From the NCBI GenBank assembly GCA_963514095.1, contig OY741268.1, positions 10,686,208 through 10,750,207 of the forward strand: a stretch of 64,000 bases of DNA. Reading direction: 5' to 3'. Source of the DNA: Eutrigla gurnardus. Its lineage: Eukaryota; Chordata; Actinopteri; Perciformes; Triglidae. Positions 1 to 10,644 of the stretch are shown here, piece after piece. The first letter of the stretch is position 1. The number at the start of each line of letters is the position of its first letter. Under the pieces are notes generated by a model that saw only the letters and a list, made by a program, of their open reading frames with translations, had not been told where the DNA came from and did not search any database. The position numbers were made by a program, and so were the translations under genes.

Positions 1-2862
1 TTAATTTTAACCAATCAGAATGACTCCGTATCACCATCCATATTATGGGAAACATTAAAAGTCGTACTGAGGGGACAAATAATATCATTTTCAGCTTCAC
101 GTAATAAAAAAAGAAAACAAAGACAGGAGGAGCTCATTGATTCTATTCTTAAAATTGATCATCAATACTCAACAACTCCAACACCTGAACTATAGAAAGA
201 AAATTAAATCTGAAAGCAAAATATGATTTATTATCTACTGGAAAGACTGAACATAACTTGTTAAGATCACAAGCATTCTTTTATGAACATGGGGAGAAGG
301 CAGGACGCCTACTTGCTCACCAGTTAAAGGCTAAGTCGTCTGCCCAACTCATATCAACAATTAGGAAAACACCTCAAGAATTGACAATTGATCCCCAAGA
401 AATTAATAATACCTTTAAAACATTTTATTCTGAGTTATATACCTCAGAATTTCCTCAGGACACTTCTTCTATGGTTAATTTTTTAGAAACCCTGAATACT
501 CCAACAATTGCACAGGAACAAAGGGACAACCTGGAAAGACCTCTAAACCGACAGGAAGTAGATAACTCAATTAAGGACATGCAGAGCGGGAAGGCCCCTG
601 GGCCGGACGGCTTCCCAGTCGAATTCTATAAAAAATTCTCCTTAAAACTGATCCCTTTGCTTCTCAATATGTTTAAGTACTCGTTTGAACAGACAGCTCT
701 CCCAAAGAGCCTCACAGAGGCTCTCATCACAGTCTTACTGAAGCCTGGTAAAGACCCGGTGGATTGCAGCTCTTATAGGCCTATTTCTTTACTGAACGTG
801 GACGTTAAGATACTGTCTAAAATTCTGGCCTCTCGAATAAACACCATAATATCAGACATAATTTCAAATGATCAAACCGGTTTTGTGAGAGGCCGTCACT
901 CATTCATTAACATTCGTAGACTCCTGAATGTGGTGCATTCTCCAGCGTCTGGGGGAGGACCAGAGGTGGTGGTCTCCCTAGACCAGGAGAAGGCATTCGA
1001 CAGAGTAGAATGGGAATATCTTTTTGCTGTACTGGGTAAATTTGGGTTTGGGCCGAAATGTATGTCCTGGGTTCGTCTATTATATTCATCTCCTAAAGCT
1101 GCAGTAGTCACTAATAAATTATGTTCACAGTATTTTCCTTTATCTAGGGGCACGCGTCAAGGCTGCCCACTTAGCCCATTACTGTTCATTTTAGCGATAG
1201 AGCCCCTGTCAATTAAACTTAGAACTACACCATCCATACATGGCATTAGAAGGATGGAGATGGAATATAAAGCTTCCTTGTATGCTGATGATCTCTTAAT
1301 ATTTTTAACGGACTCGCTATCCTGTAAATCCGAACTTTTGAAGATTCTGGTTGACTTTGGTGGTTTTTCAGGTTATAAAATTAACTATTCAAAAAGTGTG
1401 TGTTTCCCTATCAATGATAAGGCAAAGCAGATTCCAGACACAGACTTGCCATTTTGTATATCACATTCAGGTTTTAAGTATTTGGGAATAAATATCACCC
1501 CTTCTTTTTCTGAATTGTTTAAAGCCAACTTCACACCTATAATGGAGAAACTAAAATCTGACCTCCAGAGATGGAGTGCTATTTACCTTTCTTTAGCTGG
1601 AAAAATCAACTGCGTCAAGATGAATGTGTTGCCTAGATTTTTATACTTTTTGGCATCCCAGTTTTCCTGCCAAAATCCTTCTTCCGTTCACTTGATGCCC
1701 TACTCTCAAGTTTCATATGGGGAGGTAAATCTTCAAGACTTCGTAAAACATTGCTTGAAAGGCCAAGAAAAGGGGGTGGGCTTGCTCTCCCAAATTTCAG
1801 GGTTTATTATTGGGCAGCGAATCTGCAAAAAATAATGTACTGGTTTCAGGCCCCAGACACGGGTTGGTGCAGTGAGGAGGCAAAGCTCTGTAATCTGTCA
1901 TCACTTCCTGCACTGTTAACAACAAAACTTCCTCTCTCCCCATCACAGTTTTCCTCAAGCCCAGTAGTGCGCTCATCCCTAAGAATTTGGATACAATTCA
2001 GGCAAACATTTAAATTGTCTGGCCTTTCTATGCTAAGTCCCATATGTAATAACCACCTTTTTCCAGCTGCTGAACTTGATGTCACATTCATACAATGGGA
2101 CACTATGGGTCTTACTACATGCAAGGACTTTTTCATAGATAATATTTTTCCTACTTTCACAGATTTGGCCAAAAAACACTATTTCTAAATCCAGTTTTTT
2201 CCGATATCTTCAGATACGCCACTTTATTCAAACGTACAACCCATCGTTCCCTCAATTACCGGAAAGTTCAAACTTGGATGTCATACTAAAGATTCCCTTA
2301 ACTTTGAAGGGCCAAATCTCTAATTTATATAATTCAATTATGTCGTTTAGTAGTGTATCAACCGAAGACATCAAGACAAAATGGGAGGAAGAATTAGGAA
2401 CAGCCATTTCAGACGAGACATGGGTTAGAGCTCTTAGCTGTGTAAATGGAACCTCTTCTTGTGTACGCCTCAATCTGATTCAATTTAAAGATCTCCACCG
2501 TACTCACTATAGTAAGGCCAGACTTGCAAAAATATACCCTGAACTAGATGATACGTGTGATCGCTGTAAAGCCACTAACGCAGACCTAGCTCATATGTTC
2601 TGGACGTGCTCCAAGTTGGAAGAGTTTTGGAAATCAATATTTGGGATTTTGAATGTTGCTTTTGGCCTATCTACAACCTAGCCCTTTAATGGCTATATTT
2701 GGGGTAAGAGGTAACGACACTGCGACAGCCACTAACAAGAAAAATGTTATTGCCTTTGCCACTCTAATTGCTCGAAGGAGAATTCTCTTGGAATGGAAAT
2801 CCCAATTACCACCGAAGGCATCTGTGTGGCTTTCTGATATGATGATGTTTTTAAAAATTTAA
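1..2862 (+). pseudogene. LINE ORF2 reverse transcriptase, frameshifted
   Basis: The ORF2 of an L1/Tx1-type LINE, which would nick target DNA and reverse-transcribe its own RNA. The longest open piece (258-1835) holds the RT core. Residues about 110-122 read SGKAPGPDGFPVE. About 173-193 is the YRPISLLN block. The motif with the first catalytic Asp is LDQEKAFDRVEW (near residue 242). GTRQGCPLSPLLF is near 298-310, and the YADD catalytic box is near 342-345. Apparent frame changes lie near 196-203 (after an in-frame stop), 1660, 2185 and 2675, because homology continues in another frame after each. The last segments carry CDRC...H...C near 2560-2615 and end at 2862. No ATG-started intact protein remains. 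Confidence 0.9.
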
Positions 2863-3010
2863 AAAGTTAAATACTTTCTTAGAGGATCAACCAAAAAATT
2901 CAACAAAGTCTGGGACCCTTTACTGGTTTATTTTGACAAACTTGTCACTCTCCCCTCTCATTAGTATATAAGCGTTAACGTAAAGCGCAAACACTTTCAT
3001 CTTAGGAGAA

Positions 3011-3027
3011 CCCCCCCCCCCCCCCCC
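3011..3027. repeat. C17 homopolymer in LINE 3' region
   Basis: A run of 17 C within the LINE 3' untranslated region. Confidence 0.95.
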
Positions 3028-3231
3028 TTTATATATATATTTTTTATGGCACAGGGATTGTTAGGGTGGGATGGGGTTTATAAAAATATAAAAATGTAAA
3101 TTGTTAAAATGCTACTGTTTCATTGTACATTGACACAAAAAGAAATTTAACTGAAATATTGCAACATGTGTGACAGTGTACATCTTGTCTAACAACCAAT
3201 AAAAATACATGTAAAAAAAATAAATAAAAGC

Positions 3232-6135
3232 TTTTATTTTGTTGTAAGAAGAACAGGAGAACATGAGGCTCCATGTTTAACAGAAGCAGAGGTGTTCCCG
3301 AGGCCAGTAAAGTGAGGGTCTGTTGTATGTCTGAGCAGGGCTGGACTGGGACGAAAACATCAGTGCTGACATTTTGGCCCAGATCGTGCAAACACTTGGA
3401 ACAGTCTAACATCAGTTTGTGAAATAGTCACAAAATGCTTTCTATTCTATGTCTTTTTCATGTCACTCAGCACCAGAAACTAGGATCCGTTTTTGTGGCG
3501 GACACACGAATCCAAGTAACTACGCAACAGCCAGAGCTAGTGACATGATATGAAATATTGAGAGAGACTACCTATGTTGGGAGGTGGATGCGTCCAACTA
3601 CACATCAATAACATCCCTAGAGTCAAATAGGTCTAGTTTGTTTTGTATTTGGGGGGGTGAACTGTACCTTTAACACTATAAAATATATTTTCCCCTTCAA
3701 GAAAAGTCAGCAGGATTCCACAACTACAGTCGGCGTGTATAACTAAAAAGGTGAGTGGGTATAAAAGAGTGATAGGGAGCCCCCAGGCACTCGGAGGAGG
3801 ACAGCCCTGAGCCCTTGCAGTCTCCTCAGCAACACTGAGACGTGAACGCCGGGATAAAACTCTGATGTCTGCTGGGTCTCTCCGGGAAAATCCTCCAGCT
3901 TTCAGGAAGTCACAGGTGTCACATTTCCAGTTTGTTCAGACTAAACAGAGAAATAAATGTGGAGTTAATGATTCTCTTTCCTTTTCAGCTGGATGTAACA
4001 CACACACACACACACATCATTTTTAACTGCAAACTCCTGCTTTATTTCAATTAATTTGTTTGGCTCTACGCTTATTCTATAAGCCACATGCTGCTAAAGA
4101 AAATGATAATATGTGAAGATTTGATTGGTTGTTAATGAATACAAATTATTCTACAATTACTGGCTTGTGTCTTGAGATTTCAGGCCTTTAATGCTCATGC
4201 TTTGTGAATGACATGAGACATTCCATTCAGGAGATCAAAAATAAATGACAAGTACCTTCACTATTCATTCAGTCGCTATGGTGACAGTTCAGCTCTTTAC
4301 CAAACATGGTTGTTCCTTCCTCTCATTAGCTAGCTTACTTGTCTATAATGTGACGATTTGTTGTTTATGTCATTTGCAAGCCTGGCCAGGACTTTGTCTC
4401 CATGACTCCCATGTAAGAGCAACAACATCCATTTCAAATACCAGTGATGTTAATCTGAGCTGTAGGTTCAAATACAGGGCCTTAAGGCAAATTGAATTAA
4501 TTCCTCCAAAGACGATATTGGATTTCACCTCTGAGATTTGATCTCTTCATTAGCAATTTATTATTGTGCTGGCGATGCAAATTAGATATTGTGCTGACAG
4601 GGGCAGCTGTGGTTTCTTTTTCTTTCTACCTATCATGATATCAGAAAGAAACAATAATTCTACTGAATCACAAAAGGAATGTTGTTGATTATTTGTATTC
4701 GTCATTCACTCATTCCGGCCAATCCTTTTCCTGCATGCATTGTCAAGACATGTCGATCTACCATCCCCATGGAATTTGCTGGAACCAGCTCAAACTTGGT
4801 GTTTCTCCCAGAAACTCCCAGAGTTTTTTTGGTGCCAGGATCCTTTTAATCATTGAATCTTATGCTTGTGCACGGGCTTTAGCAATTAGCCAAAGTGCAC
4901 TCTTGTACCCAAACAGCTGATTGGTAGAGCTGAGTGCAACCCTCAACTTTCATATCCAAAATGCCTCATATCATGGAGCGAGACATATACATGCAAACAC
5001 AATTGATTCATGACTAAACACCGTTTCTTGCTTCTGCTGTCTGTTTTGGACGGACTGCCATCTTGGATTGACTGCCAGCTTTGACGAAACAGGTCAAAGC
5101 AGTAACAGCTGACTGCGTCGCTCGTCTCTCCAAGACATCTAATTAGTGATGAGATGTAGGACCGCTCACCAAGATGAATGCCATGTTTCCATTTAAGCCT
5201 GAAAGCCAATTGAGCCAATTGAGCTGCATATAACATTAGGAGAGAACATAAAGGGGGATGGCTCTCGGCTATAGTGCATGAAGCATGTTCTCTTTGTGAA
5301 AATCTATAGAGGGAGATGGCCTGACTGCAAATACAATATGCCTCTATAGTAGTAGTATAAATAATTTAGGGCTTTTACCTCAGTGTTGACATTTCCACTA
5401 ACGGCGGCAGAGAGCGATTCCGTCCAGCTGAAATCCTTCAGGCTGCTGACGGACTGATTTTCATTCCAAACACATACAAACGTACACACTTCCTCACTGG
5501 AAATAGGCCAATCGCAGGTTCTCCCGGTTCTCTCGACCCTAGCTTGCTAGGAGAGAGTAATTACAGGCTGTGCCCGAAATCACAGGCTGTTGTACCAATA
5601 ACAGGAATGAGCCATTTGTGACATGCTGTGTCATTCATTTCATGTCATTTCTCATCACCAGGGAAGTCTTTATACGGCAGACAATCACTGAGTCATTATG
5701 TGAACAGACAAATATCCATGAAAACCGAGGGAAGCAGTGTGTGTGATTCAATGTGTCTGGAGTTACATGGTAAAAAAAAAAATGACAGTGATGAATAAGA
5801 CGTGTCAGATCTGCAATTGCTGAGAGATATGATTTGATAATATAAGAGGTTATTTGGGGAAGAAAACATTTGAGAGAATGAACCCTGATGTCAAAGAATA
5901 TTGCATGAAATGTGCGACTGTTTGCCGGTTAAATGGACGAGATAGCAGACGGTGGGAGAGAGGTTGTTTCTATGGTCTAAAGCTTTCTTTTCTTTCACCG
6001 AAGCTTAACCGAGCCTGAAATTAAGGCCACTAGGTGTAAAATTGTTTTATGAACAGCATAAAATGAGGCAATCCTAGTAATAACTGGTGCAGTTGATGTG
6101 CTGCTTTTAGGCTTTGATTATGTTCGTCATTGGGT
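3232..6135. other. Intergenic spacer with one old repeat
   Basis: No gene is supported. About 3440-3620 resembles a teleost repeat seen again near 12735-12950 (shared wording around 'gccagagc.agtgac' and 'attgagagagacta'). A short CA run is at 3999-4016. The stretch 4440-4620 is rich in AATTA/TTAAT words and lacks repeat character, so it may be regulatory, but nothing in the sequence proves that. Open frames here are short and lack any recognisable domain. Confidence 0.5.
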
Positions 6136-6585
6136 CAAACCATAAACTGTATATGAGAAGCAGCTGTAGTCACTGTGATGTCACCATTGGTTTGTGGAGT
6201 AAGGTTTCGGAGCCTCACCTTATAGTTTTTTGCAACCAGAAGTGACACGAGGGTGGAGCGCAACATTTTATATTTCATAAGACATTTTTATGCGGTCAAA
6301 ATGTAATAATTAATGTGTATGAACTGAAAACATACTGTCAAAGGGTTAAAGTTGTGAGACGAAAATACAGACCGGACAATGCTGTGGTAGCGAACTGTCA
6401 ATCACAATGTAGCCACGCCCTCAAGCACCCCCTTCTTTCTGGTCTATTTGACTCTAATAATTTATGAAATGAACATCATGCTGTATTGAAGAAGACTTGA
6501 AACTAGAGATTGAGAACATAAACTCATGTTTACAATGTTTACTGAGATAATACATCAAGTAAGAACATAGAAAATTATACCAAAA
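6136..6585 (+). repeat. Teleost dispersed repeat, copy A
   Basis: This interval shares long near-identical wording with 23955-24215 in the same orientation, for example 'aaatgaacatcatg' followed by 'tgtattgaagaagactt' and then 'cataaactcatg.ttgcaa/tttacaa...tttactgagataata'. The upstream part (cataaactgtatatgagaag, aaccagaagtgacacgaggg) is wording I recognise from many percomorph intergenic regions. I cannot assign it to a transposon class. Confidence 0.7.
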
Positions 6586-6917
6586 CACTTCCCAGCTGCT
6601 TTTGCATTGCTTATTTTATCCACAAACCTCCATTTGCTCCAGAGATTTTCATTTGAGCCTCGACAGCACCCAGATTTGAATGTGAGGCAACGTGTTACCG
6701 GAGATGAATCACCATTCCCTGACTAAATAAAGGTTATAATAACCTGACATTTGTGCGCTCGACACCAAGGTAGCTGGCATGTGGCGTATTCTGAGGTATG
6801 CCACGGCGGGAGTGTGTGCGCTCTATGACCTGAGATGAGAGCTCACACTGCTGTTGTGCGTGACAGTTCTTTTTTTCCCCTCTAGCAGAAACAAAGATGT
6901 GAATTTATGTGGAAAAA

Positions 6918-6919
<2 letters not shown>

Positions 6920-6983
<64 letters not shown>
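6920..6983. repeat. (AC)n microsatellite
   Basis: About 64 bases of uninterrupted AC repeat. A (TG)n array follows at 7119-7164, so the two tracts are complementary and about 135 bases apart. Confidence 0.98.
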
Positions 6984-6988
<5 letters not shown>

Positions 6989-7117
6989 TCAAATGATTTC
7001 AGTGTCTTTGAGACATGGAGTCTCTGAACGCTGAGTGGATTTAGGCTGCCAAGGAGAAACGGGTTTGGGTTCTGGCTGTCCATCGACGAGATAGAGCTGT
7101 GGTGACAGACTGACAGG

Positions 7118-7118
<1 letters not shown>

Positions 7119-7165
<47 letters not shown>

Positions 7166-7177
7166 CTGTGTGTGTGC
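7119..7177. repeat. (TG)n microsatellite
   Basis: About 46 bases of TG repeat followed by an interrupted tail (one 'cc' interruption). It is complementary to the AC tract at 6920-6983. Confidence 0.97.
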
Positions 7178-8339
7178 GTCTTGTGAGTACATTGTATGAA
7201 CTTCATTGAATTCATTTTCAGGAGGCTTACTCTGAACTTAACCACTTCATGTCCCCACAACGTATGAACCCACACTGTGATGAAGAAAAGTAACTAACCC
7301 AACACAAACCAATTGCAGACACACATGCATATACTCAAATGGCATTTATATGAAACTAATTTGCATTGTAAACAAGTTTTGAGAGGAAACATAATGCTGG
7401 CCAGATTGTGATCATTGTCTTATGGGTTTTTTAGATTTAGATTAGATTTAGGAAGAGTGTGACAGCAAAACACATTATCTTGACGTTCCTCTGTGTATTT
7501 TCAATATGACTCTTTTATGAAATGTGAAATCCTGGGAGCATTATGTTTCCTTGAAAAAAATTTGGTCACATACACTCCAGTTGCCAATTTATTGGGTATA
7601 CTAGGTTAAACTAATGCAGTCTAATACATTACTGACAGGTGCTTTTATTACTTTCTCCACTGTATTTATATCAGTGAGGACAGGCTAAATATCAGAAAAC
7701 ACTGTTTATGTAATGCAATACAACAGTGCCATAAACTGCAACACCTCTCGTCGGAAATCAGACATTATAATCTTCATGAAGGGAGGATTTATTGCAGGAC
7801 AGCAATAGACTATCAGATGTATTAGTATCAATCGTTGTACAAACACACACACAAAATCACAGATACATTAATGCAGACAAGCACAGGAGGTAAGAAAGTA
7901 TCGTGCATACAGAATTTGTTTTTCTATAATTTAATCATTGAGATTCATTAGGAGCACCAGAAGAATTTCCTGGCCAACTGATTAAGTGAAGCGGATCATT
8001 ATGCCGTATTCAAAATGCTAAAAAATGCTAAATAAAATGGGTAAATGAACAGCCGTACTGTTGCCTTGTTGATGTTCTGACTTTCTCTTAACCTAAACTG
8101 AACTTTAAGCCATTCATAAACTTAAGCCTTAAACCACCCTGAAACAGTCCTTTGAAAAAGTGAGAATCAGAAAAAAATGTCCTCACTTTCCCCAAAAACA
8201 TTTTTGCTTTCAAAATAGTTCTTCACATAGAAATATGACAGCACCCCAGTCTCCCAGAGTCTCTCTCTCTCTCTTTTGTTTTGCCTCACACAAACAGAAT
8301 AACATACACATGGATGTGCATTAGAATTCACAGCAGTCA

Positions 8340-8341
<2 letters not shown>

Positions 8342-8386
<45 letters not shown>
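8342..8386. repeat. (GT)n microsatellite
   Basis: About 45 bases of uninterrupted GT repeat. A short CT run lies at about 8259-8273 just upstream. Confidence 0.97.
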
Positions 8387-8387
<1 letters not shown>

Positions 8388-9827
8388 CTGCATCAGTCAT
8401 GACAACACCAAATGAGGATTTTAAAAATCTGTTTGTCCGTACTGCATCGAACCGTCAAACGCAGAAACCGAGGAAAAAAACAGAAAGGCCAGGAGTGCGG
8501 CGTGGAGGCTAAAGTCTCATTAGTGAGACCGACTGGTGTACGTGACAGAGATGATGAGCGTTGACATGAAAGCTTTCTGGAGACGTTGTGAAGCTTGTTA
8601 GAGCCCTTCGACTTTGGAGCCAACTTTCTGTGGAAGGCCTTTGAATTAAACAAGACTGGGTGTTTGCCTTGAGAGCGGATCCCTGTCAGCAGCTGTCAAA
8701 AGCTCGGCTCTCGCTATCATCGCTATTTGCTACTGACAACGGCACAGTGTCCGTCACACACACGGGGAGCAACAGACGACAGCGAAACGTGGCATCCACT
8801 GAGGCATGGAGGCCTGCGGGCTGTTGTGGCTCTGTGACAACAAGGCTTCCTTCAAAGGCGGTTTCTCCAGCAGGAGCTCGTACAGCGTGTTACTCTGAGC
8901 AGAAGAACACACTGTGTGGCTGCATTTTGTTTGAAAGCACAGCGTCCGCCGGGGTATGCTGCCTCAAGGCTGCTTGGCTATTGTGACAGTGGAGTTGCTG
9001 TCAAAAATAGTTTTTCCTGCCAAGTTGCATGGAATAAAACGATGTAAGTGGATGCGGAGCTGACAAATTCGCGGCTGTAATCTCCAAATTGTAACACCTT
9101 GTTTGTCACCAAACAGGTTTTAGATTTGCATCTATTAATTTATTTGGGCAAGCAGAACAAGCTGTCGTCACAACACTGATGTATTATCTCCTTCTGAGAA
9201 TAATATCTGGCTCTACATTCTCTGTAATGTTCACCAGTCTGTTGTGTGGTGAGCAGTGCCCAAACGTTACAGCACACTCATTTGGAAAGTCTTCAAGAGG
9301 CTGTTGATTTGGGTGATACACACCCAACTAAAGCATTTAAAAACAAAAAGAAAAAGGAGGAGGAGAAGAACAACAACAACAAGACGCAAGATGAAGAACA
9401 TTGAATACAGACCAGTTAACAAAATGTTGTCAGAGGATGCAGGACCTTCTTTGAACTCAGTATCCAGTTCTTAATACATTTGTTTGCTGCTCAGGTAGTA
9501 TATAATTGTTTCAATAATAATAAATAAAAAAATTTTATTTTTTATTTTTTATTTTTTTATTTATTTTTTACTGCATGCAGGAATGATATGCCCTCAAACC
9601 CCCTTCCAAATCCAGCCTCTGTGACCCACTTCTCTCCCCAAGGGTACTTCAATAAACCCTTGTGTCGTGGTAACTGATGAATGAAAAACTTGCAAATGTC
9701 AACTCTCCAACTTTTGCCAAAAAAAAAAAAAAAATTGTCAATAAAAAGAACATTTGATTCCATCCACCAAACTTTTTTCATGTTAAAAAAATAATTATTT
9801 TAATATGGACATAATTTATTATGTCTA

Positions 9828-9857
9828 TTTTAGAAAAGAAACAATCCTTTTCTAAAA
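9828..9857. repeat. Perfect 11-bp hairpin
   Basis: TTTTAGAAAAG (9828-9838) and CTTTTCTAAAA (9847-9857) form perfect inverted arms around an 8-base loop. A second small palindrome (GACATAA...TTATGTC, 9808-9825) is immediately to the left. The hairpin abuts the broken left end of the GC-rich transposon copy. Confidence 0.85.
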
Positions 9858-10644
9858 GTTTCGTGCACCGCGCAGGCTCGCGCAGGCACACCTCCCGTCA
9901 CTCCCACCCGCGCAAGTGGGAAAGAGGGAGGAGAAGAAGGCGTGAGTGGGAGACGAGGAGGAGACGAGGCGTGGACTGGGATTAATGCAGCCGACAACCC
10001 GATGACAGAAGCAGCGCCGCCGCTCCCACCACGCGCATCACGCGCTGTGCGCACGTATCATAATAATAACAATGCCCATATTATAAAAACCAGGAGAGAG
10101 AGAGGGAGATGTTTTGGTCCGAGAGGCTGAGTTTCCGTTACGCGTGCCATCCGCCTTTGATCTGACGTCAGATGTGACGGGACAATCTATATAGATATAA
10201 ATTCACGTGTTGATTCAATTAGTTGCATTAAATAGTGTTTGTTGAGATTATTTATTGCATTTAAATGTGCCTGGAACTGTGGAAACCTGCCTGTGAGTTC
10301 TCGGTGACGTGTGCGCACTGCGCGCCGTCAGCCAAACTTCCACTCCGCCAGCTGTGATTCTCATTGAATGAATGGACTTTATTTACGCCTTGCGCCGAGA
10401 GTAGACCAGGTTGGAGCTGGCGAGCTTTCAGCGCAGTCTCGGCGAGGCTTTTTGCCACGAAACTTCCGCTGCACCAAGCTGAATCTGTGACGCCTCCCCT
10501 TGCTGCGCCGCCACACCCATCTTGGCGCAGGCGATCCACCAAACTGCCAAACTGACCGTGCGCAAGGCTGCGCGGGTCGAAACTTGCATTACGCCAGCTC
10601 CGCCACCCTGCGCCGCCCTGCGCTGCACCACGAAACTAGGGCCC
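9856..10644 (-). mobile_element. GC-rich non-autonomous DNA transposon, copy A
   Basis: This block is the reverse complement of most of 31526-32471, base for base over long stretches: the ATATAGATATAAATTCACGTG region, the GA-rich block and the GCGC-rich ends. The right end is ACGAAACTAGGGCCC (10630-10644), matching the ATGAAACTAGGGCCC end of copy B apart from one base, so GGGCCCTAGTTTC is the terminal inverted repeat. The left terminal repeat is missing; the copy starts at AAGTTTCGTGCAC beside the hairpin at 9828-9857. Compared with copy B it lacks about 85 bases near 9995. No transposase is encoded. Class is uncertain; hAT-like or Harbinger-like are both possible. Confidence 0.8.

Larger units (their letters stand above)
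1..3231 (+). mobile_element. L1/Tx1-like LINE, degenerate 3' part
   Basis: This is a non-LTR retrotransposon remnant that enters the window already inside ORF2. The reverse transcriptase is followed by a C-terminal Cys/His motif, a stop at about 2862, and a 3' untranslated region of about 370 bases. That region contains a 17-base C run (3011-3027) and finishes in an A-rich tail with AATAAA-like words near 3198-3231, as expected for target-primed insertion. The endonuclease part and any ORF1 would lie to the left of the window. Four frame changes show it is dead. Clade assignment to L1/Tx1 rests on the look of the RT blocks (YADD core) and the C-terminal CX2CX8HX4C motif, not on a search. Confidence 0.9.
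6590..9827. other. Intergenic spacer with microsatellites
   Basis: No gene is supported. It holds three large dinucleotide arrays, listed separately. Around 9340-9400 is an A/G-rich stretch with AAC triplets, and 9520-9580 is an almost pure A/T stretch. Around 8460-9060 the composition is more GC-balanced and unique-looking, but I see no splice-bounded coding segment. Confidence 0.5.

Noticed and set aside
4905..4950. tRNA-like wording 'attggtagagctgagtgcaa'
   Set aside because: Only a B-box-like/A-box-like fragment; no cloverleaf arms or acceptor stem could be drawn.
6823..7275. 150-codon minus-strand frame rich in His-Thr and Cys-Val
   Set aside because: Translation of the AC and TG microsatellites.
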